A stretch of 64,000 nt of DNA from SKKC01 sp046542845 (GTDB lineage: Bacteria > Spirochaetota > Spirochaetia > DSM-27196 > SKKC01), in NCBI GenBank assembly GCA_046542845.1, contig JBKHAN010000003.1:30727-94726 (forward strand), read 5' to 3'. This document shows, in pieces, positions 27,233 to 35,630 of the stretch. Position numbers and translations under genes: made by a program. The notes beneath the pieces were generated by a model that did not search any database, was not told where the DNA came from, and was given only the letters and a program-made list of their open reading frames with translations. How positions within the stretch are numbered: the stretch's first letter is position 1; the number at the start of each line of letters is the position of its first letter.

Positions 27233-28654
27233 CTACCGTGCATGGCCTTGTCCGTAGGTGTCAAGGAACCACCCCGCGAGCTCAAACTCGATCGATCCTT
27301 CGATTTCGGGCACGCGTGCCGCCTCAAGCAGCGCTTCTGCGAGCGCCGGGCGGTCGATCAGCGAATACAGCGCGCCGAGGTAAAAACTCATCCGCGCCCG
27401 TACCGACGGGTCACGCTCGTTCTGAATGCGCCGTATCGTGAGATCGTCGTTACGCGGGTTCTGGTATTCGACGGCAATCTGAGAGTACAGGCTCTCGGTC
27501 CCGGCCAGCCTGCGAACCTGCTCGAACCACGCCCTCGATTCTTCCCGCCTGCCATCCTGTCGAAGCGCAATACCGGTGAGCATCGCGAAGGAGGGCACGC
27601 GCGTAACCTCGTCGTACGTCCGCTCAAAATACCGCGCCGCACGACCAAAGTCCCCGGTCAGAAAGGCTGTCGCAGCGTACAGGCCGAATGCATCGCGATA
27701 GTCCGGCTGAGCCGACAGCACACGGGCATATCCGGCGTCGGCTTCCGCGTAGCGGCCAAGGGCGTACAGGCTGTTCGCTCGGTGAAAGAAGAACAGAAAG
27801 ACCTCGTCCTCAAGCGCCAGGGCTTCATCGAAACGCGCAAGCGCATCTTCGTGTCGTCCGGCGTTCTGCAACACGCGCCCGAGATCGTAGTAATGCCAGG
27901 GCGTGTCGGGTTCAAGCTCGATAGCCCTGCGGTACGCTTCGACTGCTTCGTCGGTCCTTCGCAGGATCGACAGTATCCGACCGCGCTCGGCGTGTACGAA
28001 GCCCGCATCCGGGTCGACGGCCAGCGCTCGGTCCACGTAGCCCAGCGCGACACGACGAGGGGGACGGTCAAGATATATACGGGCCATCCCGACAAGCGAC
28101 TCAAAATGCTCTTCGTTCTGTTGCAGCACTCGCTCAAAATACTGTTCCGCTTCCTCCGTTCGTCCCCCGTCCAGCGCAAGCGTGCCGAGAGCCGATCCCG
28201 CACCGGTGTGCTCCGGTTCAAGCTCGAGCACCTCTCTCAGATACGACTCAGCTGAGGCTTCGTTGTCCGTGGTCAGAGCAAGCGCATACAGCGCGTCTGC
28301 CTGGACCGGCGTGTCGTGCTCGGCCACCGCCCTGTATACCCGGTCAGCCGCCGAAAACTCGCCGTCCGCGAGCAACAGATGACCGTAGGCCAGCCACAGC
28401 TCGGGGACCTCCGGCGGAGCCCCTATGTCGTCGAGGATAGCTCCCGCTTCCCGCGCACTTCCGCTCCGAAGCGCTTGAACGACCAGGTCGTATTGGTCCT
28501 GACGGTCCGGTTCCTCCACCCGATCAGGAGGCGCATCGTCGGGCCGAACCTCCTGGTCCGGATCTGCGGGTGGGGTCGCGCAGGACATACCGAGAAGAAT
28601 CAGCAGCAGTATGACGCCGGTTCTCAGCGCCAGGCAGGTACATCGTTGAAACAT
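27233..28654 (-). CDS. TPR-repeat lipoprotein
   Basis: 473 residues. The signal peptide carries a lipobox LGMSC (Cys near residue 24), so the protein is lipid-anchored in the envelope. After an acidic linker (PADPDQEVRPDDAPPDRVEEPD), about ten tetratricopeptide repeats follow, for example AYRRAIELEPDTPWHYYDLG and ARFDEALALEDEVFLFFFHRANSLYALGRYAEA. TPR solenoids act as protein-binding scaffolds. The ATG at 28654 is chosen because it gives a proper lipoprotein signal; upstream codons in frame are not coding-like. It leads the reverse-strand set with the DHH and TraB genes and is divergent from the large unknown gene. Confidence 0.88.
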   Translation of the reverse strand: MFQRCTCLALRTGVILLLILLGMSCATPPADPDQEVRPDDAPPDRVEEPDRQDQYDLVVQALRSGSAREAGAILDDIGAPPEVPELWLAYGHLLLADGEFSAADRVYRAVAEHDTPVQADALYALALTTDNEASAESYLREVLELEPEHTGAGSALGTLALDGGRTEEAEQYFERVLQQNEEHFESLVGMARIYLDRPPRRVALGYVDRALAVDPDAGFVHAERGRILSILRRTDEAVEAYRRAIELEPDTPWHYYDLGRVLQNAGRHEDALARFDEALALEDEVFLFFFHRANSLYALGRYAEADAGYARVLSAQPDYRDAFGLYAATAFLTGDFGRAARYFERTYDEVTRVPSFAMLTGIALRQDGRREESRAWFEQVRRLAGTESLYSQIAVEYQNPRNDDLTIRRIQNERDPSVRARMSFYLGALYSLIDRPALAEALLEAARVPEIEGSIEFELAGWFLDTYGQGHAR

Positions 28655-28805
28655 GCGGATTGAAAACCTCTCTGTTGGAGTCAGGAACTGGAGCGGGAAT
28701 CGTATCGCGTTCGAATATACCGAGTCCATACCTGACGAACCGCGTGCGGAACGCTCCAACTCTCTTGCTCAGACACTGGCTGGATTGCTACTATGCAGGA
28801 AAAGT

Positions 28806-30647
28806 ATGTCTGTCTGGATGCGTCGCTTCTCGTATTGTATGCCTATTCTGTTCGCAGGTCTCATTGCGCTGCTGTTCTTCCAGGAATTCCGGGGGAGCGA
28901 GCGGGTAAGCTGGGAGCAGTCGAGCATCACGCTCAACGCCTATACCCTCGCTCCAAACGCTCACCGAGACGGACAGGTCAGAAATCTCGTTCTTGAGACC
29001 GACGGTTTTGTCGTTGACCTCTCGCGCGGGCGCGGCGTTATCGGGCGAAGCGAAAGCGGCCGTGCCGAAGTTCTGAATCCGGTTGATTTCCGCGAACGGG
29101 ACGGGGGGTTCATTATAGAGCTCGACGGCGGATACGCGGTCGAAGTGCTGCGCGAACCAGGCGACCGCCCTGCGATACAGCTCGCGATCGCGAAGCCCTC
29201 GAATCGTGAGCCTCTGCGGTCGTACGAGTTTTCCCTCAGAGCAGCCGACGGCGCCCGCTTTCGGCGAACCGAGAACAGCCCGGTCCTTGAGGTGCAGGCG
29301 GACGATCGCGTCTATAATCTGATCCTTCCCGATACCGCCGTGTATGACGCGGTGAATCGACGTGTAATTTTCTCCTCCGAACCCGACACTCAGACGATAC
29401 GCTACGTGTACGAGCCTGAACCGGAGGTGGGTACGCTTGCGACGTGGGCACGTTCGGGCGACCTCTCGCTGACCGGGGCCGAGCACGAGGACCTTCTCGA
29501 CGCCTTCGCTGCAGACGTTGTCGAAGGCTGGAACGAAAGATTTTCGCAGGCAGCGGGAACCTGGAGTTCTCCCGACGGAGGCTCGCGTTTCGACGAACGC
29601 ATAGCCGCAGCGCTTATGTCGCGCGCGTGGGACAGTACCGTATACGATCTGCGAGCCGCCGAGCTTCGGAATGCGGCGGAAATGCACATGTCTGCCCGCA
29701 CATTTCGCACTGCACCCTACTTTGGTGACCTGAACCGATTTGCCCCCGAGATGCGGGATGCGGTGCAGGAACAGGAACGGGAGCTCAGGTCACTGGTACG
29801 CGAGGACCCGATCGCGCTTCTCCATTTCGCCGATCCTGTTCTCCGCATGAACGTCTCGGATATTCTGACCCGCATAGGCGACGATGATCTTTCTTCGGCA
29901 GCATATGAAGCGCTCGGGTCACTAGCGGGAGCGGATCTCACACTCGAGGATGCAGTTCGCGTCGTTGAAGTGCGCTACCGGCACGCCGGAGTATCGGAGC
30001 GCTTTGAAACGGTTCTGTCGGGACTTCTCGACGCATCTGTTGAGCGTATCGTATCTGCTGTACGCAGAACCTCCTCGGGCTTCTATCTGGAAGCCACCCC
30101 CGACACGGTAGACTTCGAGTTGTCGGTCCGTGCGGGACTCGCCCTCGCGTCCGCAGGCGGTGAGGAACGACTGCAACAACTCGGACGGCATATGGTACGG
30201 GACGCCCTGAATCTGGTAGACGAACAGCAGACGCTTCCAGAAACCGCTTCGATCCGTGACGGTTCGGTTGAAGTGCTGAGTGGCACCCTTGTTCCCGAGA
30301 GCTGGTACCACTATCTCGACCCCGAGCCGCAGGCTGTCCGCATGACCCCGCTTTCTGCTCCCTTCGGGCGTGGAGCCTTTCTGCTCTCTGCGGTACGACT
30401 TACGTCGCTGGAGTCAACATCCAACGAGGTCGTCGTAGAGATAGAAAACATCCCGAACCGGACGCACTATCTGATCTTTCACGAGGTTCCGACCTTCAGC
30501 GGTATGGAACTGTTCAGACTCGACTGGCGCAACGATCCGAACTTCGAGAACTTCAGCCGTGGTCGCAACTTCGACGCATCGGCTGGAACCCTCAATATCA
30601 AGTACACGGATACGCAATCGACCGGACGCATCGTCCTGACACTGTAG
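28806..30647 (+). CDS. Large exported protein of unknown function
   Basis: 613 residues. The N-terminus has one hydrophobic segment (YCMPILFAGLIALLFF), a signal peptide or anchor. The first 230 residues are strand-rich (ITLNAYTLAPNAH, RNLVLETDGFVVDLSRGRGVIG, GGFIIELDGGYAVEVLRE); the middle (about 230-500) is mainly helical; the last 100 are again beta and end with GTLNIKYTDTQSTGRIVLTL. No catalytic motif or known domain is apparent. I infer a periplasmic structural or sensory protein. The ATG at 28806 follows AGGAAAAG; a longer frame upstream lacks signal-like sequence. The opposite-strand neighbour is an envelope TPR lipoprotein. Confidence 0.78.
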   Translation: MSVWMRRFSYCMPILFAGLIALLFFQEFRGSERVSWEQSSITLNAYTLAPNAHRDGQVRNLVLETDGFVVDLSRGRGVIGRSESGRAEVLNPVDFRERDGGFIIELDGGYAVEVLREPGDRPAIQLAIAKPSNREPLRSYEFSLRAADGARFRRTENSPVLEVQADDRVYNLILPDTAVYDAVNRRVIFSSEPDTQTIRYVYEPEPEVGTLATWARSGDLSLTGAEHEDLLDAFAADVVEGWNERFSQAAGTWSSPDGGSRFDERIAAALMSRAWDSTVYDLRAAELRNAAEMHMSARTFRTAPYFGDLNRFAPEMRDAVQEQERELRSLVREDPIALLHFADPVLRMNVSDILTRIGDDDLSSAAYEALGSLAGADLTLEDAVRVVEVRYRHAGVSERFETVLSGLLDASVERIVSAVRRTSSGFYLEATPDTVDFELSVRAGLALASAGGEERLQQLGRHMVRDALNLVDEQQTLPETASIRDGSVEVLSGTLVPESWYHYLDPEPQAVRMTPLSAPFGRGAFLLSAVRLTSLESTSNEVVVEIENIPNRTHYLIFHEVPTFSGMELFRLDWRNDPNFENFSRGRNFDASAGTLNIKYTDTQSTGRIVLTL

Positions 30648-30862
30648 GTGCATGCATGAGCATCCCGGATACGCACACGGTGGATTTCATGCGACCCTGC
30701 GAAAGCGAGGGAAAGCGACAGCCCGCCGGTTCGCTATCCGGAGCATCAAACTCGTACTGAGTTCTCCGCAGAGCAGGACGCGAGGAGATATCCAGAGCGG
30801 GTTGTCGTAGAATGGAAACGATTAAATCTGGTGGTCACCCCCCACCGAAGGAGCCTGATGAA

Positions 30863-31954
30863 ATGAATACATACCGCATCGCGGTTCTCGCCGGCGATGG
30901 CATCGGACCGGAAGTTATGAGCGAGGCGCTGCAAATCCTGGCGTTGACGGCCGAGAAACACGGATTCTCTCTCGAATGCACCGAGGCCGATGTCGGGGGG
31001 TGCGCGATTGATACGCACGGCCACGCCCTGCCCGAGTCGACCATCGAGCTCTGCGAGGGAAGTGATGCGATACTTTTCGGAAGCGTCGGTGGCCCGAAGT
31101 GGGAACACCTGCCTCCCGCAGAGCAGCCCGAGCGCGCGGCACTCCTTCCCCTGCGCAAACATTTCGGCTTGTACGCAAACCTTCGGCCCGCAATCGTACA
31201 TCCCGAGCTGTCTCAGCTGAGTCCGCTGAAGACCGAAATCGTCGGTGAGGGACTCGACCTCCTTGTTGTCCGTGAGCTGACCGGGGGCATTTATTTCGGC
31301 AGCCCCAAGGCAGATGAAGGTGCGCGAGCCTATGACACGCTTGTCTATTCAGAAGCCGAGGTCGAACGCATAGCCCGGGTCGCCTTCGAAGCTGCGCGTT
31401 CCCGCCGCGGTCGACTCCATAGCATAGACAAGGCAAACGTGCTGTCGTCCATGGTCCTCTGGCGGCGAGTAGTCGAATCGCTGGCTAAGGACTATCCCGA
31501 CGTCGAGCTTCATCATATGTACGTAGACAACGCGGCCATGCAGCTGGTGCGAAACCCGAAACAGTTCGACGTCCTGTTGTGCGGGAATATGTTCGGGGAT
31601 ATCTTAAGCGACGAGGCCTCAATGATTACCGGAAGTCTCGGTATGCTTCCAAGCGCGAGTCTTGGAGAAAGCGGGTCGTCCGGGCGTCGTTTCGGACTGT
31701 ACGAGCCGATCGGAGGCACCGCACCCGACATCGCCGGGAAAGGGATCGCAAACCCGATCGCTCAGATCCTGAGCGCTTCGATGCTCCTGACCTACAGCCT
31801 CGGCGAGGGAGAAGCCGCAGCATCGATCGAGACCGGGGTCGCCGCGGCGCTGGCGGTCGGGCCACTGCCGGCGGACCTCGCATCTCCGGGTTCTCCGACC
31901 GCGGGGACACAGGAGATCGGCGAGAGGATACGCGCCGCGATCGCAGCTCTGTAA
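30863..31954 (+). CDS. leuB: 3-isopropylmalate dehydrogenase
   Basis: 363 residues. It oxidatively decarboxylates 3-isopropylmalate in leucine synthesis. Hallmarks are VLAGDGIGPEVM, LFGSVGGPKWEHLP, the substrate-binding RKHFGLYANLRPA region, VRELTGGIYFGSPK (YFG), SIDKANVL, the metal Asp in CGNMFGDILSDEASMITGS and the NAD-binding PIGGTAPDIAGKGIANP. The ATG at 30863 has GAAGGAG ten bases upstream; an earlier ATG adds 17 non-homologous residues. It stands alone; leuA, leuC and leuD are not in the window. The 215 bases upstream show no gene or clear terminator. Confidence 0.95.
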   Translation: MNTYRIAVLAGDGIGPEVMSEALQILALTAEKHGFSLECTEADVGGCAIDTHGHALPESTIELCEGSDAILFGSVGGPKWEHLPPAEQPERAALLPLRKHFGLYANLRPAIVHPELSQLSPLKTEIVGEGLDLLVVRELTGGIYFGSPKADEGARAYDTLVYSEAEVERIARVAFEAARSRRGRLHSIDKANVLSSMVLWRRVVESLAKDYPDVELHHMYVDNAAMQLVRNPKQFDVLLCGNMFGDILSDEASMITGSLGMLPSASLGESGSSGRRFGLYEPIGGTAPDIAGKGIANPIAQILSASMLLTYSLGEGEAAASIETGVAAALAVGPLPADLASPGSPTAGTQEIGERIRAAIAAL

Positions 31955-31979
31955 GCGCTACGCCCGGACAGTGCGGGTA

Positions 31980-32588
31980 TCAGCCTTCGATGCGGCGGCG
32001 ACGAAGCTCGTCGGATACATCCTGCAGCGACCGCCCTTCCTGTTCGAGCAGCACCGAAAGATGAAACACAAGGTCGGCCGATTCGGAGACGAGTTCGGCC
32101 GGTGTCTCCGCAAGGCAGACTTCGATGCCCTCCTCACCGACCTTTTTACGGATTTTCGCTGCCCCCTGCCCGAACAGATAGCTCGTATAGGAGCCTTCTT
32201 TCGGGTTGATCTTCCGTTCATGAACAGTCTTCTGAAGATGCGCAAACTCGTCGGCCACTGAGGTGACGGAATCCGCAACCTCGGACACCGCTTCGTTCCC
32301 GGATGGCGGAGGGTTTGTGCCGGCGCGAAAGCGCTCCGCCTCGGCGTCTGCGAGTACGACCCGTATGGAATCTCCCTCTTCATCCATCTGCAGATACTCA
32401 ATACCGCCGGAGGGTGGAAGCACACGCCCTGTACCCTGATGGTAGGTCCACAGCTCGCCCTGCTCGAGGCTTTTTCGGAATGCCTTGCCGTTCATAAGCT
32501 CCCGGCCAAGCACATCACCACCTTCGCTTATGATCACGGCCGTTCTCAGGTCCGTTTCCCCGGAGTTGTTCTCATTCATCTCATTCAC
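31980..32588 (-). CDS. hisE: Phosphoribosyl-ATP pyrophosphatase (HisE) fused to a degenerate HisI domain
   Basis: 202 residues, the layout of bifunctional HisIE. The C-terminal half (about 105-202) is HisE: FAHLQKTVHERKINPKEGSYTSYLF, GAAKIRKKVGEEGIEVCLA and ESADLVFHLSVLL, with the acidic residues for metal binding. The N-terminal half (15-95) aligns with HisI in outline (GGDVLGRELMNGKAFRKSLEQGELWTYH) but has lost WTKGETSG, the DCDxD metal/zinc segment (here MDEEGD) and the CHxGxxSCF end; it contains no Cys at all. I infer active HisE and inactive cyclohydrolase. It follows hisA by ten bases and ends near the convergent leuB. Confidence 0.87.
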   Translation of the reverse strand: MNEMNENNSGETDLRTAVIISEGGDVLGRELMNGKAFRKSLEQGELWTYHQGTGRVLPPSGGIEYLQMDEEGDSIRVVLADAEAERFRAGTNPPPSGNEAVSEVADSVTSVADEFAHLQKTVHERKINPKEGSYTSYLFGQGAAKIRKKVGEEGIEVCLAETPAELVSESADLVFHLSVLLEQEGRSLQDVSDELRRRRIEG

Positions 32589-32598
32589 AGGTGTCTCC

Positions 32599-33351
32599 TT
32601 ACCAGTTCATGTCGGTCGCACGAGCAGGCGGGTGGTCTCGCAGGAGTCCGGCAAGATCGATTGCGCCGTCGTAGACGGCCTTACCGGCGATGACCCCGAC
32701 GATACCTTCGGCTTCGCGACCGCACGCCTCGTGGACGTGTTCCGGGGTGCCAACACCGCCACTCGCGATAACGGCCATGCCGGAAAACCGTGCAATGTCG
32801 ACGCAGCCCGTCAGATCCGGCCCCGAACCCGTCCCGTCGCGCCGGATATTCGTGTAGATTATGCTGATGCAGCCGAGCTCGGCAGCCCGTCGTGCGGCCG
32901 CCATGTCGGTCAGACCATCGTTCTCGAGCCACCCCGAAACCTGAACGATGCCGTCCCGTGCGTCTATCCCGGCAATCACGCGTTCCCCCGCGACAGCGAT
33001 CATGTCGGCGACCCGGTCGGGATCACGCGCGAGCACGGTCCCGACCACAAAGCGGTCAACACCCCTGTCCGCAAGGTCCCTGACGTCGGAAACCGCTCGT
33101 ATGCCTCCGCCGACCTCAAGCACGCCGGGAAAGGCCGACCGGATCGCGGTAACGGCGTCTCGATTCCCGGCGCCGCCGCGTGCCGCGTCAAGGTCCACCA
33201 CGTGCAGCCGGGTGGCACCGGAAGCGGCAAACTCTGCGGCGACCGCCTGGGGATCGTCTCTGTATTCGGTAGCCGCCTCGTAGTCGCCCTGCCGCAGACG
33301 AACGCAGCGACCGCCGAGTAGATCGATCGCGGGGATTATCGTACACGACAT
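32599..33351 (-). CDS. hisA: Phosphoribosylformimino-AICAR ribotide isomerase
   Basis: 250 residues, the normal TIM-barrel length. It catalyses the Amadori-type isomerisation of ProFAR in histidine synthesis. The first catalytic Asp is in IPAIDLLGGRCVRLRQGDY; others are LHVVDLDAARGG, LEVGGGIRAVSDV, VIAGIDARDGIVQVSGW with the second catalytic Asp, TNIRRDGTGSGPDL and VIASGGVGTPEHV. Phosphate-binding glycines are in place in both half-barrels. It starts three bases after pyrC ends and precedes hisE, forming a mixed pyrimidine/histidine operon. Confidence 0.95.
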   Translation of the reverse strand: MSCTIIPAIDLLGGRCVRLRQGDYEAATEYRDDPQAVAAEFAASGATRLHVVDLDAARGGAGNRDAVTAIRSAFPGVLEVGGGIRAVSDVRDLADRGVDRFVVGTVLARDPDRVADMIAVAGERVIAGIDARDGIVQVSGWLENDGLTDMAAARRAAELGCISIIYTNIRRDGTGSGPDLTGCVDIARFSGMAVIASGGVGTPEHVHEACGREAEGIVGVIAGKAVYDGAIDLAGLLRDHPPARATDMNW

Positions 33352-33354
33352 CGT

Positions 33355-34401
33355 TCAGCCTCCCTGCACCGGCCGGGGTTGTTCCGCGGTCCACGGCACC
33401 GACTCGCCGGCTCTGAACGGTACAACGTCTCCGAAAACCTGCGGAACGGTCCACGACTCGCGGCGATAGCGCACCTCGTACGCGTTCGCCGGAAGGCCGT
33501 AAAACGCACGACCCCGTTCACAGCAAAACGCGCGAAGTCGTTCCATGGTCCCGTGCCGTTCGAAGAAATCGATCAGAAGCGGCATCGCGACCGGCGCGGT
33601 GTAGACGCCTGCGCAGCCACAGCTGCTCTCTTTCGCCCCGACGGGGTGCGGCGCGCTGTCAGACCCGAAGAAGAACTTCGGCGAGTCCGATACGGCGGCT
33701 CGTGCGAGCGCTGCACGGTCTTCGGGGCGTTTCATAATGGGTTTACAGAATACGTGGGGGTTGAGAAAGCCCCCGACAACGTCGTCCAGCGTCAACAGGA
33801 GGTGGTGCACGGTAATGGTCGCCGCAACGGTGTCCGGAAGCGATTCGACAAGCTCAACCGCCCGGGCAGTGGTTACGTGCTCAAGTACAATGCGCAGATC
33901 CGGAAAGTCCGATGCGATCCGCGTCAGAACGGGCAGAAACGCGTCTTCTCTGTCCATTACGAAGGCAGCCGGGTCCTCGCCGTGTATGCACAGTACAAGG
34001 CCGCACCTCTCCATAGCCGCGAACACATGCCACACCGACCCGATATCTGCCACACCGTCCTCAGCGTTCGTCGTTGCCCCCTGCGGGTAGAGCTTGCCGG
34101 CGGTCGCGCCGGCTGCGGCGAGCCGTTGTACATCGTCGGCGGTGTGCACCGTGGCAATTTTGAAGGTCATAAGGGGCACAAACCAGGGTGCGTCGGCCGC
34201 TGCGTCCAGTATCTCCTCGCGATACCGGAGGAGATCGTGTTCGTCGCGGATCGGCGGCGTGGTGTTCGGCATTACAATAACGCGTCCGTACGCTGCCGTG
34301 GCGGCGTTCACGTACCGGGACAGGGCTTCGCCCTGGCGAAGATGTATGTGAAAGTCGTCCGGGAGCGGGAGGGTGAAGGAATCGGGAAATCGGACAGGCA
34401 T
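33355..34401 (-). CDS. pyrC: Dihydroorotase, PyrC type
   Basis: 348 residues, matching the short class II dihydroorotases (E. coli PyrC 348). It cyclises carbamoyl-aspartate to dihydroorotate in pyrimidine synthesis. Metal ligands appear in PDDFHIHLRQGE (HxH), the segment MTFKIATVHTADDV with TAGKLYPQGATTN carrying the bridging Lys, VLCIHGE, VLEHVTT and FFGSDSAPHPVGAKE with the catalytic Asp. ATG at 34401 is used; a GTG at 34413 overlapping the upstream stop would add four residues and may allow coupling to the glycosyltransferase gene. Confidence 0.94.
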   Translation of the reverse strand: MPVRFPDSFTLPLPDDFHIHLRQGEALSRYVNAATAAYGRVIVMPNTTPPIRDEHDLLRYREEILDAAADAPWFVPLMTFKIATVHTADDVQRLAAAGATAGKLYPQGATTNAEDGVADIGSVWHVFAAMERCGLVLCIHGEDPAAFVMDREDAFLPVLTRIASDFPDLRIVLEHVTTARAVELVESLPDTVAATITVHHLLLTLDDVVGGFLNPHVFCKPIMKRPEDRAALARAAVSDSPKFFFGSDSAPHPVGAKESSCGCAGVYTAPVAMPLLIDFFERHGTMERLRAFCCERGRAFYGLPANAYEVRYRRESWTVPQVFGDVVPFRAGESVPWTAEQPRPVQGG

Positions 34402-34412
34402 AACACTCTGCA

Positions 34413-35603
34413 CTATATCGGGCTTGTCCGATCTGAGGAATAGCGAAGAATAAACTCGACTATGCGGTCGGTTCCGCTCTGGATTTCCATGTCCGCGATG
34501 CGGTGCTGAATTGCCTCATGATAGTCGGCGTCTCTCAGCACCCGGTCCACCACGCTTCGCAGCTTTTCCGGATCGGGCACGAAGAATCCGAGGCGGTTTC
34601 GCACGACAAACTCTACGTTTCCCTTCTCCTGACCGTACATGTAGCCCGTGAGAATAAGCGGTTTGTGGAGGATCAGAACCTCCATGACCGTCGCCGGGCC
34701 GGCTTTCCCGATAATGAGATCGGCCATATTCATGAGCTCGTACATCTGCTCGGTAAACCCGTACACGATCACCCGCCGGTGCGGGTGTTTACGTGCAATC
34801 CGGGTCGCCTCTGCCTTGAACGAGGCCGAGTTACCACATACCACGGCGATCTCGTAGTCTTCCCGGGACCGAGCGAGCTCTTCGAGCACCCGACCGCCTC
34901 TGGACAGTCCTTCGCCGCCTGCTGCAATGAGGACAAGGTTTTTATCGGGGTCAAATCCGAAACGCGCTTTGTGTTCGCGCACTTCGGCGTCCGACATGCG
35001 CGTCTGAAACTGTTTCCGGAGAATAACCGGAAACTGCACCAGACGATCGGGGTTCACACCGTAGGTCGTGATCGCGCGTTCACGAACCCGGGAGGAAAAG
35101 ACGACACAGGGATAGCGCAGTTTGTGGAACCATGCCCGGTGCGCGGTAAACGGGTCTGTAACGACCTGAACAACAGGTATATGTGATGCGCCTATCTGCC
35201 TGAGTGCGCTTCTGACCGGGCGGCGACACATAAAGTGCACCACAACGATCTTCGTGATACCGTGGGTTTCTACCGCGCGCGCAATCTCGCCGGAAATCGA
35301 CCGCGAAAATGACAGTTCCGACAGGGTTAACAGCGGAGCCCAGGCGCTCGCGGTGTAGAATGCGGGCCACAGGAAGCGGCCGCGGCTTGCCATATAGTTA
35401 TATGACCGTTCGACACACAGTCGCACGAAGCGCTGATCGGCCCTGATGGGGTTAAAGGGTATGGCGGTCGTGTCGGGATGCTCCTCGAACGAAGCCGCGA
35501 GCGCACGCGCGGCCGAACTGTGACCACCACCTGTTTTCAAGTACACAATCAGAATGCATTCACTCACTGCGAAAAGCATACCGTATTTAACAAAGCTTAC
35601 CAA
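34413..35603 (-). CDS. MGDG synthase/UgtP/MurG-like GT-B glycosyltransferase
   Basis: 396 residues. The N-terminal glycine-rich acceptor motif is LIVYLKTGGGHSSAARAL. The middle has IVVVHFMCRRPV and HIPVVQVVTDPFTAHRAWFH, as in diacylglycerol glycosyltransferases. The C-terminal sugar-nucleotide site has NLVLIAAGGEGLSRGG, VVCGNSASFKAEATRIA, VYGFTEQMYELMNMADLIIGKAGPATVMEVL and YMYGQEKGNVEFV. It probably adds a sugar to diacylglycerol to make membrane glycolipid, common in spirochaetes. The start is TTG 35603 with AGGGGA nearby; ATG 35579, with no ribosome site but a family-like start, is the alternative. It heads the reverse-strand operon with pyrC, hisA and hisE. Confidence 0.88.
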   Translation of the reverse strand: MVSFVKYGMLFAVSECILIVYLKTGGGHSSAARALAASFEEHPDTTAIPFNPIRADQRFVRLCVERSYNYMASRGRFLWPAFYTASAWAPLLTLSELSFSRSISGEIARAVETHGITKIVVVHFMCRRPVRSALRQIGASHIPVVQVVTDPFTAHRAWFHKLRYPCVVFSSRVRERAITTYGVNPDRLVQFPVILRKQFQTRMSDAEVREHKARFGFDPDKNLVLIAAGGEGLSRGGRVLEELARSREDYEIAVVCGNSASFKAEATRIARKHPHRRVIVYGFTEQMYELMNMADLIIGKAGPATVMEVLILHKPLILTGYMYGQEKGNVEFVVRNRLGFFVPDPEKLRSVVDRVLRDADYHEAIQHRIADMEIQSGTDRIVEFILRYSSDRTSPI

Positions 35604-35630
35604 CGTACGATTCCCCTGTTACAATGAGAT

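Noticed and set aside
27242..28255. Forward-strand open frame of 337 codons over the TPR lipoprotein gene
   Set aside because: The TPR repeats on the other strand are clear and regular, so this frame is a by-product.
33379..34443. Forward-strand open frame of 354 codons over pyrC
   Set aside because: Antisense to an unmistakable dihydroorotase; composition is unlike a protein and no ribosome site precedes it.
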